Positions 1 to 8,532 are shown, numbered from the stretch's first letter. The stretch: DNA of 51,052 nucleotides from Candidatus Scalindua sp. (GCA_021777035.1 JAIQZR010000050.1:1-51052), one strand, 5' to 3'. Notes: generated from the letters alone by a model not told the origin. Program-made: numbers and translations.

Positions 1-364
1 TATGATGTTTTGAATTGAATGAAGCTGAATAATAAACTAAATGTTAATGAAGTCAAGTGAAAAGAGATGGTTAGGTAAGATGTGGAGAAAGTGATAATAG
101 AAATATGAAATCATTTAACAAAGAAATGAATTTCTATCCCTGTTTTATGTTACTATTTATGATATAATACTTGCTTAATATCCGTTGCGGGAAGCTTTAA
201 TCGAAGAATCTTATTTTGTAATCTATTGTAGACATTAGATTCTTCACTTCGTTCAGAATGACAGTAAGTGCATTTGTATAATTGTGACACAGTCTGTATG
301 TCATTCAGGCGTACAGGTTCAGCACAGGATTATGATAACAATTAGAGTATAGTATTGAGAAGAT
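1..364. other. Gene-free 5' region
   Basis: No convincing coding region was found. A TATAAT box lies at 163-168, but no good -35 box sits 16-18 bases upstream, so I do not call a promoter. Bases 236-262 read attcttcacttcgttcagaa, the type of short dispersed repeat also seen at 25031-25074 (ccttcgactccgctcaggat). Confidence 0.4.
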
Positions 365-769
365 ATGGACTTAGAGAGTGCAATAAAGATAGTGAAAGAG
401 TATGGGAATGTTCTGAGAGAACAGCCGATTGAAAATGTTCAGGGTCGCTTTATGTCACTCTTACCATACGGTAAAGAGACTATAAATGAGGCGATTAAGG
501 TTGAGCTGGTCTATACGGGTACAGCAGCCCAGAGGGATGAAAACTTGTTCAGGACTCTTCAGTTAGGTTTCCTGCAACTCGCCAGTTTTCTTCCTGATCA
601 TGAGGTAGTACCTACGTTCAATGTAGGAAATGCCCTTGAATCAGACGATGTCTGCCACAACTATTTTAAATACCTAGACAGATGCGAAAAAATAAGCCGC
701 CACATCCTGGAGCAAACGAGTGTATTGGTAGATGAACTTGATAAGTTTTTCCAGGACAACGGATTATAG
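365..769 (+). CDS. Hypothetical protein, 134 aa
   Basis: I do not recognise the family. The protein is acidic, without signal peptide or membrane segment. Much of it looks helical, especially the C-terminal third, where charged residues follow two Cys residues (at C97 and C107 approximately). The ATG is preceded by a GAGAAG-like ribosome site at normal spacing. It stands alone: the upstream 364 bases are gene-free and a palindromic repeat follows it. Codon use resembles the neighbouring genes, which supports a real gene, but no function can be assigned. Confidence 0.6.
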   Translation: MDLESAIKIVKEYGNVLREQPIENVQGRFMSLLPYGKETINEAIKVELVYTGTAAQRDENLFRTLQLGFLQLASFLPDHEVVPTFNVGNALESDDVCHNYFKYLDRCEKISRHILEQTSVLVDELDKFFQDNGL

Positions 770-804
770 TATAGTTAATATATTACCATATGAGGAATTC
801 ATAG

Positions 805-866
805 TTGGCGGGCATGGAAACCCGCCCTACAATAAGGTATGTAGGTCGGGTTTCTTACCCGACATC
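805..866. repeat. Palindromic repeat (REP/MITE-like)
   Basis: The left arm 805-830 (ggcgggcatggaaacccgcc then ctac) is roughly the reverse complement of the right arm 841-866 (gtaggtcgggtttcttaccc then gacat), around a 10-base spacer. Each arm also folds on itself (GGCGGG/CCCGCC and TCGGGT/ACCCGA). The outward arrangement of GTAGG-type motifs recalls the repeats at 4142-4299 and 8214-8309. Confidence 0.6.
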
Positions 867-901
867 TCTTATGAAATATAATAATTTTGCTTGAATGAAT
901 T

Positions 902-1426
902 ATGAATATTGAAGAAATTTGGGAAAAAGCCCTAAAACAGACTGAAATAATAAGACCACGGGTAAAGCCTCTTGACGCTTTTAACACTACCCATTTACCC
1001 TACATTTTTCTAGCGGAATCTTCAATCAATTTAGGAGATTGCGTGATCCGTAAGGGAGAAATCCTGGTTGAAAAACCAACGCTCTTACTTCCGCCAGGTT
1101 CACCTCAACTTGATGGGTTTGATTTTCGGGATGGTCAGAGCCATCAGCAAGAGATGATTACCAATTTTTTTCTTGTGCGTGGTATCGAGTTCCCGTCTCT
1201 TAAATATAATAATAAAACATACTCACTAGATATTTTTGAAGGTAAGCTTAGCCAGGCAATCGGAAAATACACGCAGGAACTGCAAAAAGAGGAGAATGTT
1301 ACTTGCGGCCTTATCATCGGCCCGGAGGATTGCTGGCAATTTTCTGTGCTTATCTTTATCTGCACGCAAATTTTACGCTCTGCAGACAATGACATTAAGA
1401 GCTTTATGAATAGATGGAACCGATAA
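902..1426 (+). CDS. Hypothetical protein, 174 aa
   Basis: Family not recognised. The middle is rich in beta-type residues and contains a Pro-rich stretch (LLLPPGSPQLDGFDF, about residues 59-73). No signal peptide, Cys pairs or nucleotide-binding motif are visible. It begins at an ATG in an AT-rich leader without a strong Shine-Dalgarno sequence. It is separated from the upstream hypothetical gene by a palindromic repeat, so the two are probably not one operon. It is followed by about 215 bases with no gene. Confidence 0.55.
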   Translation: MNIEEIWEKALKQTEIIRPRVKPLDAFNTTHLPYIFLAESSINLGDCVIRKGEILVEKPTLLLPPGSPQLDGFDFRDGQSHQQEMITNFFLVRGIEFPSLKYNNKTYSLDIFEGKLSQAIGKYTQELQKEENVTCGLIIGPEDCWQFSVLIFICTQILRSADNDIKSFMNRWNR

Positions 1427-1643
1427 GGGTACAGGAAAAGTTAAAAGTGCCTACCCACCTGACCAATCAGTTCGCCAGCCCGATGTGCATTCTGGCGAGG
1501 GGGCAGGAAATTTGAAGTGAGCTAAAGTTGTGGGTGGAAAGATATTTCTTATTCTAGTCTACTTCAAATCTGATTGCTACTACGCCACGTTATGAAAAGC
1601 ACAATGCGGTTTTTCAGGGTTTATAGGTTTCGCGCTGTTACTG
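1427..1643. other. Intergenic stretch with short hairpin
   Basis: This spacer between convergent genes holds one visible inverted repeat, CGCCAG at 1473-1478 with CTGGCG at 1492-1497. There is no T-tract, so it is not a classic intrinsic terminator. Nothing else was recognised. Confidence 0.35.
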
Positions 1644-2003
1644 TTATCCTTCAATAATAAGAAGAAGGCCGCAGTCAGGACACTCCTTTGCATCCTTACC
1701 AACATCGTGGCCGCATGCAGGGCATCTGTCCTGGTCAGCCCACTCTTCTGATTCCCTGTGTTCCGGGTGCATTGTCACGTAATGTTCATCAATATGATCG
1801 CTTGCGGCCTCAACATCCTTTTCGGCGACCAGCAGGATGAACCTGCAACCACACGTTCCTGCGCTACATCCCGGGGCAATCGTTATGCCGGAAACAATAC
1901 CATTTCCCGTTAGCATGTCAGCCAACTCTTTGATCCAGTCCTGATCACCCTCTTTGACTGCCACCCACTCAACCTTGCCTTCTTCTAAATCTGATGTTTC
2001 CAT
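1644..2003 (-). CDS. Small zinc-ribbon protein, DUF2007-like
   Basis: A 119-aa acidic soluble protein. The first ~75 residues have the alternating alpha/beta look of the DUF2007 'putative signal transducing' family (VEWVAVKEG..., FILLVAEKDVEAASDHI). The C-terminus is a zinc ribbon with two CxxC pairs (CPACGHD and CPDCGLL, residues ~95-113). Three further Cys sit in CSAGTCGC (about 45-52). DUF2007 proteins commonly carry a zinc ribbon, but their function is unknown. The Cys-rich middle could bind a metal, which is inference. It is monocistronic on the minus strand. Confidence 0.65.
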   Translation of the reverse strand: METSDLEEGKVEWVAVKEGDQDWIKELADMLTGNGIVSGITIAPGCSAGTCGCRFILLVAEKDVEAASDHIDEHYVTMHPEHRESEEWADQDRCPACGHDVGKDAKECPDCGLLLIIEG

Positions 2004-2097
2004 GTCTCGATACCTCTTTATAATCTGAATAAAATTTGGTTTTCAAACCATAACATATAAAATATTTTGTATTATAAAGCAATATTTATTTTCTGCG

Positions 2098-2484
2098 TTA
2101 AGAAGGCATCAATACGCTCTTTATAACCTGCATTGCAAGCATGAGTATATGACCGTCATGATTTTTAATCGACTCTATTAAAGCGGCATCAACACCTTTA
2201 TTTCCTGCTATTACTTCCAACTCGCTCTTTATCTCCTTCTCAGACCCTTTCATTTTGATTTTGTCCAGTATATTGCATACTTCCGATATATCGGAATCTT
2301 CCAGGGAGTCCCTCAGTTTTGATATCAGTATCTGTATGTTATCATCCGCGACAGTACCCATTCGCTTGGCAAGGTTTCTGTCCACCAACTTCCTCTTAAT
2401 CATCTCATCTACCTCTTCAAGTTTGTCAAAGTGGATCCCCGCCTCTTTCTCCCACGCCTCAAGCTGCTCGATTGATAATGCCAT
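2098..2484 (-). CDS. Hypothetical helical protein downstream of nnrD
   Basis: A 128-aa protein of unknown family. It is charged, predicted almost entirely helical, and has no Cys-metal or membrane motif. Its ATG lies two bases after the stop of the NAD(P)H-hydrate dehydratase gene, so the two are very likely co-transcribed and translationally coupled. The short hydrophobic C-terminus (LMLAMQVIKSVLMPS) may pack a helical bundle. Co-transcription hints at cofactor housekeeping but proves nothing. Confidence 0.65.
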   Translation of the reverse strand: MALSIEQLEAWEKEAGIHFDKLEEVDEMIKRKLVDRNLAKRMGTVADDNIQILISKLRDSLEDSDISEVCNILDKIKMKGSEKEIKSELEVIAGNKGVDAALIESIKNHDGHILMLAMQVIKSVLMPS

Positions 2485-2486
2485 TT

Positions 2487-3392
2487 CTAATTATCCCTTC
2501 CTTTCAATTTTTTGTATTTTATTAACGCGTCAGGTAAGTATTCGATAATATCGGAAGCTATCATCGATAGCTCTCCCTTTTTCTTTGCAGCAATATCACC
2601 TGCCAGTCCATGTATGTATACGCCAAGTTGTGAAGCATCAAACACATCATATCCCTGACCGATTAATGACACAGTGATTCCTGTAAGGACATCACCGGAA
2701 CCAGCAGTTGCCATTCCGGGATTGCCAGTACGGTTTACGTATACTTTCCCACAATCTGCTACTATGGTTTTATCACCCTTTAGCACCAGGATGACTCTTT
2801 TTTCGTCACTTAATTTTTTCCGGATTGATTGAACAAACTGTGTTGCCGTGTTCAGCCTCTCTTTTTGCACATCCTTTGCCGAACCAAGGCCTGTTAAGCG
2901 AGACATCTCTCCGGGATGGGGTGTTAATACCACGCTCTTTTTTATCTTATGTAACACATTCACATTGTCCGTAAGCGCATTAAGTCCGTCTGCATCAATT
3001 ACCATATCTCGGTCTATGTTTTTTATTAGCCAGAGGATGAGCCTTCTCGTCTCCGGTTGTTGAGAAAGGCCCGGCCCCAAAGCGACAACGTCATGTGTCT
3101 CACACAGTTTCATGATTTTGTTTCTGGCTTTATTAGATAATGTAGATTCCTTTGTTTCCGGCAGGGGACATGTCATCACGCAAGTAAGCTTTACTTCCAT
3201 CACAGGATTCAGGCTTTCAGGTACTCCCAAAGTTACAATACCTGACCCGCTCCTCAATGCGGCTTTTGAACAGAGGTATGCGGCTCCTGTCATACCGGGT
3301 GAACCGGCAAGTACTAACACACGGCCATAGCTGCCTTTATGTGTGTTGTTTTTCCTTGGATTAAACTTGGGCAGTTTTTTAACTCGTAGCAT
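2487..3392 (-). CDS. nnrD: ADP-dependent NAD(P)H-hydrate dehydratase
   Basis: This 301-aa cytoplasmic enzyme is the C-terminal YjeF (ribokinase-like) domain. It uses ADP to dehydrate the damaged S-form of NAD(P)H hydrate back to NAD(P)H. Visible family motifs in order are GRVLVLAGSPGMTGAA (about 24-39), the GPGLS loop, DADGLN, LTPHPGEMSRL, VLKGDKT, and the nucleotide-binding NPGMATAGSGDVLTG (about 226-240). The epimerase (YjeF N-terminal, NnrE) domain that is fused in many bacteria is absent, so an epimerase would have to be elsewhere. It heads a two-gene unit with the 128-aa hypothetical downstream. Confidence 0.92.
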   Translation of the reverse strand: MLRVKKLPKFNPRKNNTHKGSYGRVLVLAGSPGMTGAAYLCSKAALRSGSGIVTLGVPESLNPVMEVKLTCVMTCPLPETKESTLSNKARNKIMKLCETHDVVALGPGLSQQPETRRLILWLIKNIDRDMVIDADGLNALTDNVNVLHKIKKSVVLTPHPGEMSRLTGLGSAKDVQKERLNTATQFVQSIRKKLSDEKRVILVLKGDKTIVADCGKVYVNRTGNPGMATAGSGDVLTGITVSLIGQGYDVFDASQLGVYIHGLAGDIAAKKKGELSMIASDIIEYLPDALIKYKKLKGRDN

Positions 3393-3508
3393 AATTTCTC
3401 AATATAATCTTGATCAAAGCCAGCCTGATGGATTTAATTGTTTGACACTATTGAAATTTCTCCTGGACGGTCGCTGGCTCTTAACTGCCAGAGGTTTCAC
3501 TTCTTAAA

Positions 3509-3877
3509 TTAAACCTGTTCTGCTGTTTTTAGTCTTCTGAATCGAAACTTTTCAGCATCGACAATAACAAAAGAGTCCTTCAATTTCTGACTTTGTGTTT
3601 GGATTAATTGTCTTAAGCGAAGTAACTTTAGATTTGTTTGTTGTACATCAAAGCGTAGTAAAACAATGCCTCTTGTTGGTTTTCTCAAGTGAAAAACAAG
3701 TTCTCCAAAGCCCTTATCCTCAGTTAAAAGAATTCTACTTTCATCAAATGCTTTTTTGAGCACTTCTTCATCAAGTATTCCAGGCTTAGATTCCGTTATA
3801 TAGAGGATATCATGGCCATCTTCCCTAAGTGACACCACCACTTCAGCATCACAGCACTCATCAGCAAGGGATTTCAT
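3509..3877 (-). CDS. DUF5615 (PIN-like) toxin
   Basis: A 122-aa protein with the short PIN/Mut7-C-like DUF5615 fold. An early Asp-Glu (ADEC, D6) stands in for the usual N-terminal LaDEn motif. A second acidic site is LLTEDKGFGELV (about 51-62), and the core ends in GIVLLRF. The family is found next to DUF433 antitoxins and is classed as a VapC-like ribonuclease toxin. The start ATG overlaps the TGA of the DUF433 gene (ATGA), giving antitoxin-then-toxin order and translational coupling. Toxicity is inferred from family and arrangement. Confidence 0.8.
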   Translation of the reverse strand: MKSLADECCDAEVVVSLREDGHDILYITESKPGILDEEVLKKAFDESRILLTEDKGFGELVFHLRKPTRGIVLLRFDVQQTNLKLLRLRQLIQTQSQKLKDSFVIVDAEKFRFRRLKTAEQV

Positions 3878-4110
3878 AATTTGGATCCTGAAGCAAAAAC
3901 AATCTCTTCTTGTGCCAAATAGTCAGCCGCAAATCTCTCTGCTGCGAAAATATCTTCCGGTTTTAAGTGAGGATGATCTTTAATAATCTCGTCAACCGTA
4001 ATTCCTCCTGCCAACTTCCTGAGAATATGTTCGACCGTAATTCTGGTTCCTTTAATAATTGGCTTTCCAAACATAATTCCTGGATTTACGTCAATCCTTT
4101 TATGCTCCAT
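3874..4110 (-). CDS. DUF433 antitoxin
   Basis: A 78-aa DUF433 protein. The family signature is IDVNPGIMFGKPIIKGTRITVEHIL split across residues 6-30, followed by a helix-turn-helix-like part (LAGGITVDEIIKDHPHLKPEDIFAA). DUF433 proteins act as antitoxins for DUF5615/VapC-type toxins, and this one precedes and overlaps such a gene by four bases. The region upstream of its ATG has an AGGAG-like ribosome site (gataggagaaaaaaatgg on the minus strand). The MITE at 4142 lies in its promoter region. Confidence 0.85.
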   Translation of the reverse strand: MEHKRIDVNPGIMFGKPIIKGTRITVEHILRKLAGGITVDEIIKDHPHLKPEDIFAAERFAADYLAQEEIVFASGSKL

Positions 4111-4132
4111 TTTTTTCTCCTATCTTATTTCT

Positions 4133-4308
4133 AAAACAACTCAGTAGCGTCCGGTTAGTTTTTTGCACGTAACACGTAGGGCAATCCTTTAGGTTTGCTT
4201 TTGTACATTAATCGCAAGGCTAAAGCCTCGCCCTACGTCTCTTCCGACAGTTCGGGTATAAAAAAACGGTACACGCAAAAAACTAACCGGATGCTACTGA
4301 AAACAACT
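4133..4308. mobile_element. 158-bp MITE with 25-bp TIRs and 9-bp target duplication
   Basis: The element runs from 4142 to 4299. Its left end cagtagcgtccggttagttt (continuing tttgc) and right end are inverted repeats of 25 bp with one mismatch. It is flanked on both sides by the same nine bases, aaaacaact (4133-4141 and 4300-4308), a clear target-site duplication. An inner imperfect inverted repeat (acgtagggc ... gccctacgt, about 4170-4240) fills most of the body. There is no coding capacity, so it must be mobilised in trans by a transposase recognising CAGTAGC-GTCCGG ends. I cannot assign the IS family; a 9-bp duplication fits several DDE families. Confidence 0.88.
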
Positions 4309-4524
4309 GATTATTTTTCTTAATGTACAAATAAAAGATAAACAACGCAAGTGAAAGTTGTTAAGGGTGAATGTCAAGATACGTTCCCACAAATCAATCC
4401 GCCTTACAGGTTGGGAATTGCAAATAAAAAGTGTCTGTCCCTGATTCTTTCTTATAAACCAACCTACAGGAATGAATCAAAATTATGAGAATAATGATAA
4501 ATTTATTCATAATTTCTTTTTAAA
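4309..4524. other. Intergenic, no gene seen
   Basis: No open frame with coding character was found. A short stretch, gtgtctgtccctgattc (4430-4446), resembles sequences often found beside REP-associated repeats, but nothing firmer can be said. Confidence 0.3.
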
Positions 4525-4888
4525 TTATTTACATACATTTCTATTCACGGTTTTTCCAAACCATAAAAGCAAATCAAGAACAGCATAAGTTATTGCCTTT
4601 ACCGTATATTTTGTAGGTTTAATGGGTTTATCATTATCTATAGCATGCATTCCCATCAAATACTCTAAAGATTTCAGAGTGCTCATTTAATATCGTTGCT
4701 TCGTCTGAATTCTGTATCTTATACCAGAGATCTGATAACATTTTCCCTTCACCACGAACAGAACAGCTTTTAATGTAGAAATCAAAGTTACCCTTACACA
4801 ATTCTTCCGCTTCTTTCTGCTCGTTATCCCCGATAAGCCCTTTTGAATAAGGATCATGAAATCCAGTAAATGTTAGTAATACATTCAT
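4525..4888 (-). pseudogene. Decayed gene; N-terminus like CARF/RtcR-type sensors
   Basis: The open frame from 4888 gives 84 residues beginning MNVLLTFTGFHDPYSKGLIG. From memory this recalls the first strand of CARF-type ligand-binding proteins and RtcR-like activators, but that is a low-confidence resemblance. The frame ends at 4634. A second, overlapping frame continues to 4525 (MGMHAIDNDKPIKPTKYTVK..., 43 residues) with similarly protein-like content, so a frameshift near 4660-4690 is likely. The combined ~120 residues are far too short for a CARF effector. The middle (KIQNSDEATILNEHSEIF) does not fit CARF and may be another domain joined by deletion. Confidence 0.4.
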
Positions 4889-4977
4889 GATTTTGACCTT
4901 ATTCTAAACGGAAATTAAAGTAAACAGTCAAACGGATTTCCAGAATCGCTACTAATAACTTAGCGAATAAAAGGCGC

Positions 4978-5727
4978 TTATTTCGTACTATTTATCAGAG
5001 ATGCGACGTAAGCAGCGCCAAAGCCGTTATCAATATTTACAACAGTAACATTTGCGGCACAGCTGTTTAACATTGCCAAAAGCGGAGTAACACCGCCGAA
5101 ACTGGTACCATATCCCACACTCGTTGGTACGCCTATAACAGGACGGGCTACCATCCCCCCCACAACGCTGGCAAGCGCCCCTTCCATCCCCGCAATCACT
5201 ATGAGCACTTTGGCCTCTGTGATATCCTTCTGCTTACTAAGCAGACGATGTATACCGGCGACTCCTACATCATAAAGTACCTTTACGTTGTTTCCCATTA
5301 TTTCCGCAGTTTCCCTTGCTTCTTCGGCGACAGGAATATCTGAGGTGCCGGCAGTTACAATCAATATTAACCCCTTCTTCTTTTTTGAGCGTGAGTTCTT
5401 AATTACTATTGTCCTGGCTTTGTCATTATATCTGGCGTTCTTATATTGTTGAGAAATACATTTATATATCTCTTCGTTAGCGCGTGTTGCCAATAGATCA
5501 GCCCCGTGTTTAATGATCTGGCTGGCAATTTTCAAGACTTGTTCAGGGGTCTTTCCCTCGCAAAATATCACTTCAGGAAAACCGCAACGTATGGTTCGAT
5601 GGGTATCAACCTTGGCAAATCCCAGATCTTTATATGGTAATTCCTTAAGATTCTGCAATGCCTTTTCTATTGTAAGGTCACCTTTTTTTACTCTTGTTAA
5701 AAGTTTTTTGATAGTGTCATTGTCCAT
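4978..5727 (-). CDS. larB: Nickel-pincer cofactor biosynthesis protein LarB
   Basis: LarB carboxylates and hydrolyses nicotinic acid adenine dinucleotide to the biscarboxylated mononucleotide, the first step of the Ni-pincer (lactate racemase) cofactor. The C-terminal half carries the PurE-like AIR-carboxylase fold: LIVTAGTSDIPVAEEA, GMEGALASVVGGMVARPVIG and VPTSVGYGTSFGG. I choose the ATG at 5727 (MDNDTIKKLL) because GAGAAGAG lies upstream. The longer frame from 5772 starts only 11 bases after tsaD and has no ribosome site. LarC and LarE are not in the window. It is probably co-transcribed with tsaD. Confidence 0.9.
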   Translation of the reverse strand: MDNDTIKKLLTRVKKGDLTIEKALQNLKELPYKDLGFAKVDTHRTIRCGFPEVIFCEGKTPEQVLKIASQIIKHGADLLATRANEEIYKCISQQYKNARYNDKARTIVIKNSRSKKKKGLILIVTAGTSDIPVAEEARETAEIMGNNVKVLYDVGVAGIHRLLSKQKDITEAKVLIVIAGMEGALASVVGGMVARPVIGVPTSVGYGTSFGGVTPLLAMLNSCAANVTVVNIDNGFGAAYVASLINSTK

Positions 5728-5783
5728 TGTTAGTATTTTTACTCTTCTCGTTCTGAAAATTTCAGCATGCATACGAAAATCGG

Positions 5784-6794
5784 CTACGGCATTGCTTCAA
5801 CTTCAAGACTTGAAATCTTCTTTTCTCCATACTTATGGAATGCCAGCCCTGCTACCATAGCCGCATTATCCATACACAATTTCTTCGATGGATAAAACAG
5901 AGGTATATCACACTGCCTTGCCGCATCCGTAAGTCTTTGCCTTAGTCTTGAGTTGCAGGCAACACCCCCGCCAAGGATTATACTTTTGGAAGAAAACTTA
6001 TTTGCTGCAAAAATAGTTTTGGCGACTAAAACGTCAACAACCGCTTCCTGAAAACTCGCTGCAACGTCTGCAATTTCTTGATCCGTTAGTTTTGGTATTT
6101 CTCTGGTATTTTTTGAGTTCTGTCCCATACAGTGATATAAAACTGCTGTTTTTATGCCGCTGAAACTAAAATCAAGAGAACCTTTCTTTAGATAAGATCG
6201 AGGAAATAGTATCGCTTTCTCATTACCTTTTTGGGAGATAGTATCTATCTCCGGCCCGGCAGGGTATCCCAGACCCAGAATTTTGCCGACTTTATCAAAC
6301 GCTTCTCCTGCCGCATCATCTATGGTTCCGCCGAGTAATTCGTAATCTGTTTCACTATGTGTCAGAAAGAGAGATGTATGCCCCCCCGAAACAACAAGAC
6401 TGATCGCAGGATAATCAATATTCTCATGTTCTATTTTACTCGCATAAATATGTGCATGTAGATGATTTACCGTTATAAGCGGTTTTTTCAATATCCAGCC
6501 TAGCGTCTTGGCTGCCGTAAGTCCAATTAATAGCGCACCAATAAGCCCAGGTGTATTTGCGACAGAGATTGCATCTATGTCGTCCATCTTCAGATTGGCT
6601 TCTGTAACGGCTTTGTCAATTACCGTTATAATCATATCTGTGTGCGCGCGGCAAGCTATTTCCGGTACTACACCACCATATTTTGAGTGAAGATCTTGTT
6701 GAGATGCAACTATATTTGCAAGTGATTTTTTCCCATCTTCCACCACAGCGGCTGATGTCTCATCACAAGAGGTTTCGATACCGAGAATTATCAT
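5784..6794 (-). CDS. tsaD: tRNA N6-adenosine threonylcarbamoyltransferase
   Basis: TsaD transfers the threonylcarbamoyl group to A37 of ANN-decoding tRNAs (t6A), working with TsaB and TsaE. The 336-aa length is typical. Visible are the ASKHA N-terminus ILGIETSCDETSAAVVE, the metal-binding HLHAHIYAS (about 111-119), VSGGHTSL, GEAFDKVGKILGLGYPAGP, and the C-terminal SIILGGGVACNSRLR with the metal Asp in CMDNAAMVA. Its partner gene tsaE is at 19.5 kb in a different operon, and tsaB is not in the window. The larB gene follows closely on the same strand. Confidence 0.96.
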   Translation of the reverse strand: MIILGIETSCDETSAAVVEDGKKSLANIVASQQDLHSKYGGVVPEIACRAHTDMIITVIDKAVTEANLKMDDIDAISVANTPGLIGALLIGLTAAKTLGWILKKPLITVNHLHAHIYASKIEHENIDYPAISLVVSGGHTSLFLTHSETDYELLGGTIDDAAGEAFDKVGKILGLGYPAGPEIDTISQKGNEKAILFPRSYLKKGSLDFSFSGIKTAVLYHCMGQNSKNTREIPKLTDQEIADVAASFQEAVVDVLVAKTIFAANKFSSKSIILGGGVACNSRLRQRLTDAARQCDIPLFYPSKKLCMDNAAMVAGLAFHKYGEKKISSLEVEAMP

Positions 6795-6878
6795 ATTATC
6801 AAATGTATATTAACGGAGTCTATTAAGGAGTGAATATTTTTTCAGATTCGTATGTTGTTTAAGCAGGACTACAAAATT

Positions 6879-8165
6879 CTAGTTGTTTTTGGAATAAACA
6901 CTTATACCTTTCAAAACATCAATTGCTCTGGAAAGCTGCATGTCAACAAACTTTTCTTTATCATCATTTATTTCCAATGGTTCTTCCCCGTTCTTCGTAC
7001 GCAGATCTGCTGCATTCACCCTGGCCAGATGTCTGTGCAAACCTTTTACGTCCTTTCGTGTAAGTTCAACCTTTATGTCCGGCTCAATACCTACTCCATG
7101 AATCATGGTTCCCGCCGGTGTATAGTATTTAGCCGTTGTCAGCTTCAGTGCTGATTTTTTGTTTTGTATTGGTATCAAACTTTGAACCGAGCCTTTACCG
7201 TAGGTTTTAGTTCCCAGTAAAAGCCCACGCCTATGATCTTTAACAGCCCCTGCAACTATTTCTGATGCGCTGGCACTACCGTTATTAACTAATATTACCA
7301 GTGGAAAATTTTTATATGTTTTTGATCTATGCGCTTTATACTCGTGATACTGTGATTTGTGCCTGCCTTTTGTAGATACAATTAAGCCTTTTTTAATGAA
7401 TTTGTCAGCCATGTCTACTGCAATATTCAATAGACCACCCGGATTAAATCTAAGATCCAGAACCAGGGACTCCATTCCTTGATTTTCTAACTCTTCAACT
7501 GCGGCATCCAGGTCGTTTATTGTATTGTCCTGAAAACTGGTAATTGCGATATAACCTATCTTGCCCTCTTTATCAACAATCCTTGCACCGCGTATACTGT
7601 TTAGATGGATTTTTGCACGTTCAATAGTGATGTCAACCGACTCACTTTCTCCCTCATGAATAACAGTTAGCGTAACCTCAGTATTGGTTTTACCGCGGAG
7701 CATTTCAATCGCCTCACGAATCACAATATTCTTTGTTGATTTTCCATCGATTTTGATTATTACATCTCCGATATACACTCCTGCACGAAATGCCGGTGAA
7801 TCAACAATCGGTGTTAAAACCCTTAAAAATCCGTCTTTTATAATGACTTCAATGCCCAGACCATCGAATTCACCTTCTGTTTCAATCTTTAACTCCTCAA
7901 GATCGTCCGGATCAATAAATTGACTGTACGGATCCAAGCCGGCGAGCATTCCATTATACGCATTCATAAGTAACGTCCTTAGTCCAACCTCATCAACATA
8001 CTTATTCTGTATCTCCTTTATTATGCTTATAAACTCTTCAAAATCTTGATAGAACATATCAGGATCAAGCTTTTCCTCTTTTTGTGCATGCAGATAGCAT
8101 GGGGCCAAAGAGAAAATAAAAATTACTATCAAGAGAATTTTAAAAAAGCTTTTTATTTTTGACAT
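6879..8165 (-). CDS. ctpA: C-terminal processing peptidase, S41 family
   Basis: An exported 428-aa serine protease. It has a signal peptide of about 27 residues (FFKILLIVIFIFSLAPCYLHA), an N-terminal helical region, a PDZ domain (about 90-180, beginning EGEFDGLGIEV) and the S41 catalytic core. The nucleophile Ser is in VNNGSASASEIVAGA and the general-base Lys in TYGKGSVQSL, about 25 residues later. LRFNPGGLLNIAVDMADKF is also typical. Such proteases trim or degrade envelope proteins from their C-termini. It is divergent from nothing nearby and probably forms its own unit. Confidence 0.93.
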   Translation of the reverse strand: MSKIKSFFKILLIVIFIFSLAPCYLHAQKEEKLDPDMFYQDFEEFISIIKEIQNKYVDEVGLRTLLMNAYNGMLAGLDPYSQFIDPDDLEELKIETEGEFDGLGIEVIIKDGFLRVLTPIVDSPAFRAGVYIGDVIIKIDGKSTKNIVIREAIEMLRGKTNTEVTLTVIHEGESESVDITIERAKIHLNSIRGARIVDKEGKIGYIAITSFQDNTINDLDAAVEELENQGMESLVLDLRFNPGGLLNIAVDMADKFIKKGLIVSTKGRHKSQYHEYKAHRSKTYKNFPLVILVNNGSASASEIVAGAVKDHRRGLLLGTKTYGKGSVQSLIPIQNKKSALKLTTAKYYTPAGTMIHGVGIEPDIKVELTRKDVKGLHRHLARVNAADLRTKNGEEPLEINDDKEKFVDMQLSRAIDVLKGISVYSKNN

Positions 8166-8213
8166 TACGACAATTTTCTATTTTTTAAGGTTTTCCACTT
8201 TATTAACTGTATA

Positions 8214-8309
8214 GTAGAGTGGATTAAGCGAGGCGAATCCACCTTCATTACTAAGTAGCATATGGGCATTTTCGGTGGATTCGGCCTAATGGCCTTAACC
8301 CCCACCCTA
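8214..8309. repeat. Imperfect palindromic repeat
   Basis: Left arm gtagagtggattaag...gaatccacc and right arm ggtggattcgg...cccaccctac are imperfect inverted copies. Their ends are GTAGAGTGG and CCACCCTAC. A smaller internal palindrome, GTGGATT/AATCCAC, lies in the left arm. It has the same general build (outward GTAG(G/A)-ends) as 805-866 and the body of 4142-4299. Confidence 0.6.
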
Positions 8310-8419
8310 CACGAATATTTTCAAAGCCTGCCAACTCATTCTTCCATGAATCTCTACCTCAAAAAATGGGAAGGAATTTGTAAAAGAATAAGGTGGGAAA
8401 ATACTGTGTCTTCTATATG

Positions 8420-8495
8420 TGGTGGGCAGAGCCGGAATCGAACCGGCGACACCGGGATTTTCAATCCCGTGCTCTACCAACTGAGCTATCTGCCC
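8420..8495 (-). tRNA. tRNA-Phe (GAA), CCA encoded
   Basis: Read on the minus strand from 8495, a full cloverleaf forms. The acceptor is GGGCAGA/TCTGCCC. The D arm contains GCTC-AGTTGGTA-GAGC. The anticodon stem CGGGA/TCCCG encloses the loop TTGAAAA, so the anticodon is GAA. The T arm is GCCGG-TTCGATT-CCGGC. The discriminator is A and the CCA end is encoded (8420-8422). Confidence 0.96.
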
Positions 8496-8532
8496 TGACA
8501 TTTATTGAGAAGAGGTAATTTGTGAATTGCAA

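Noticed and set aside
4926..4939. agtcaaacggattt, also found at 50555-50568 near the IS630 fragment.
   Set aside because: A 14-base match is expected a few times by chance in 51 kb; no inverted partner or duplication at 4926.
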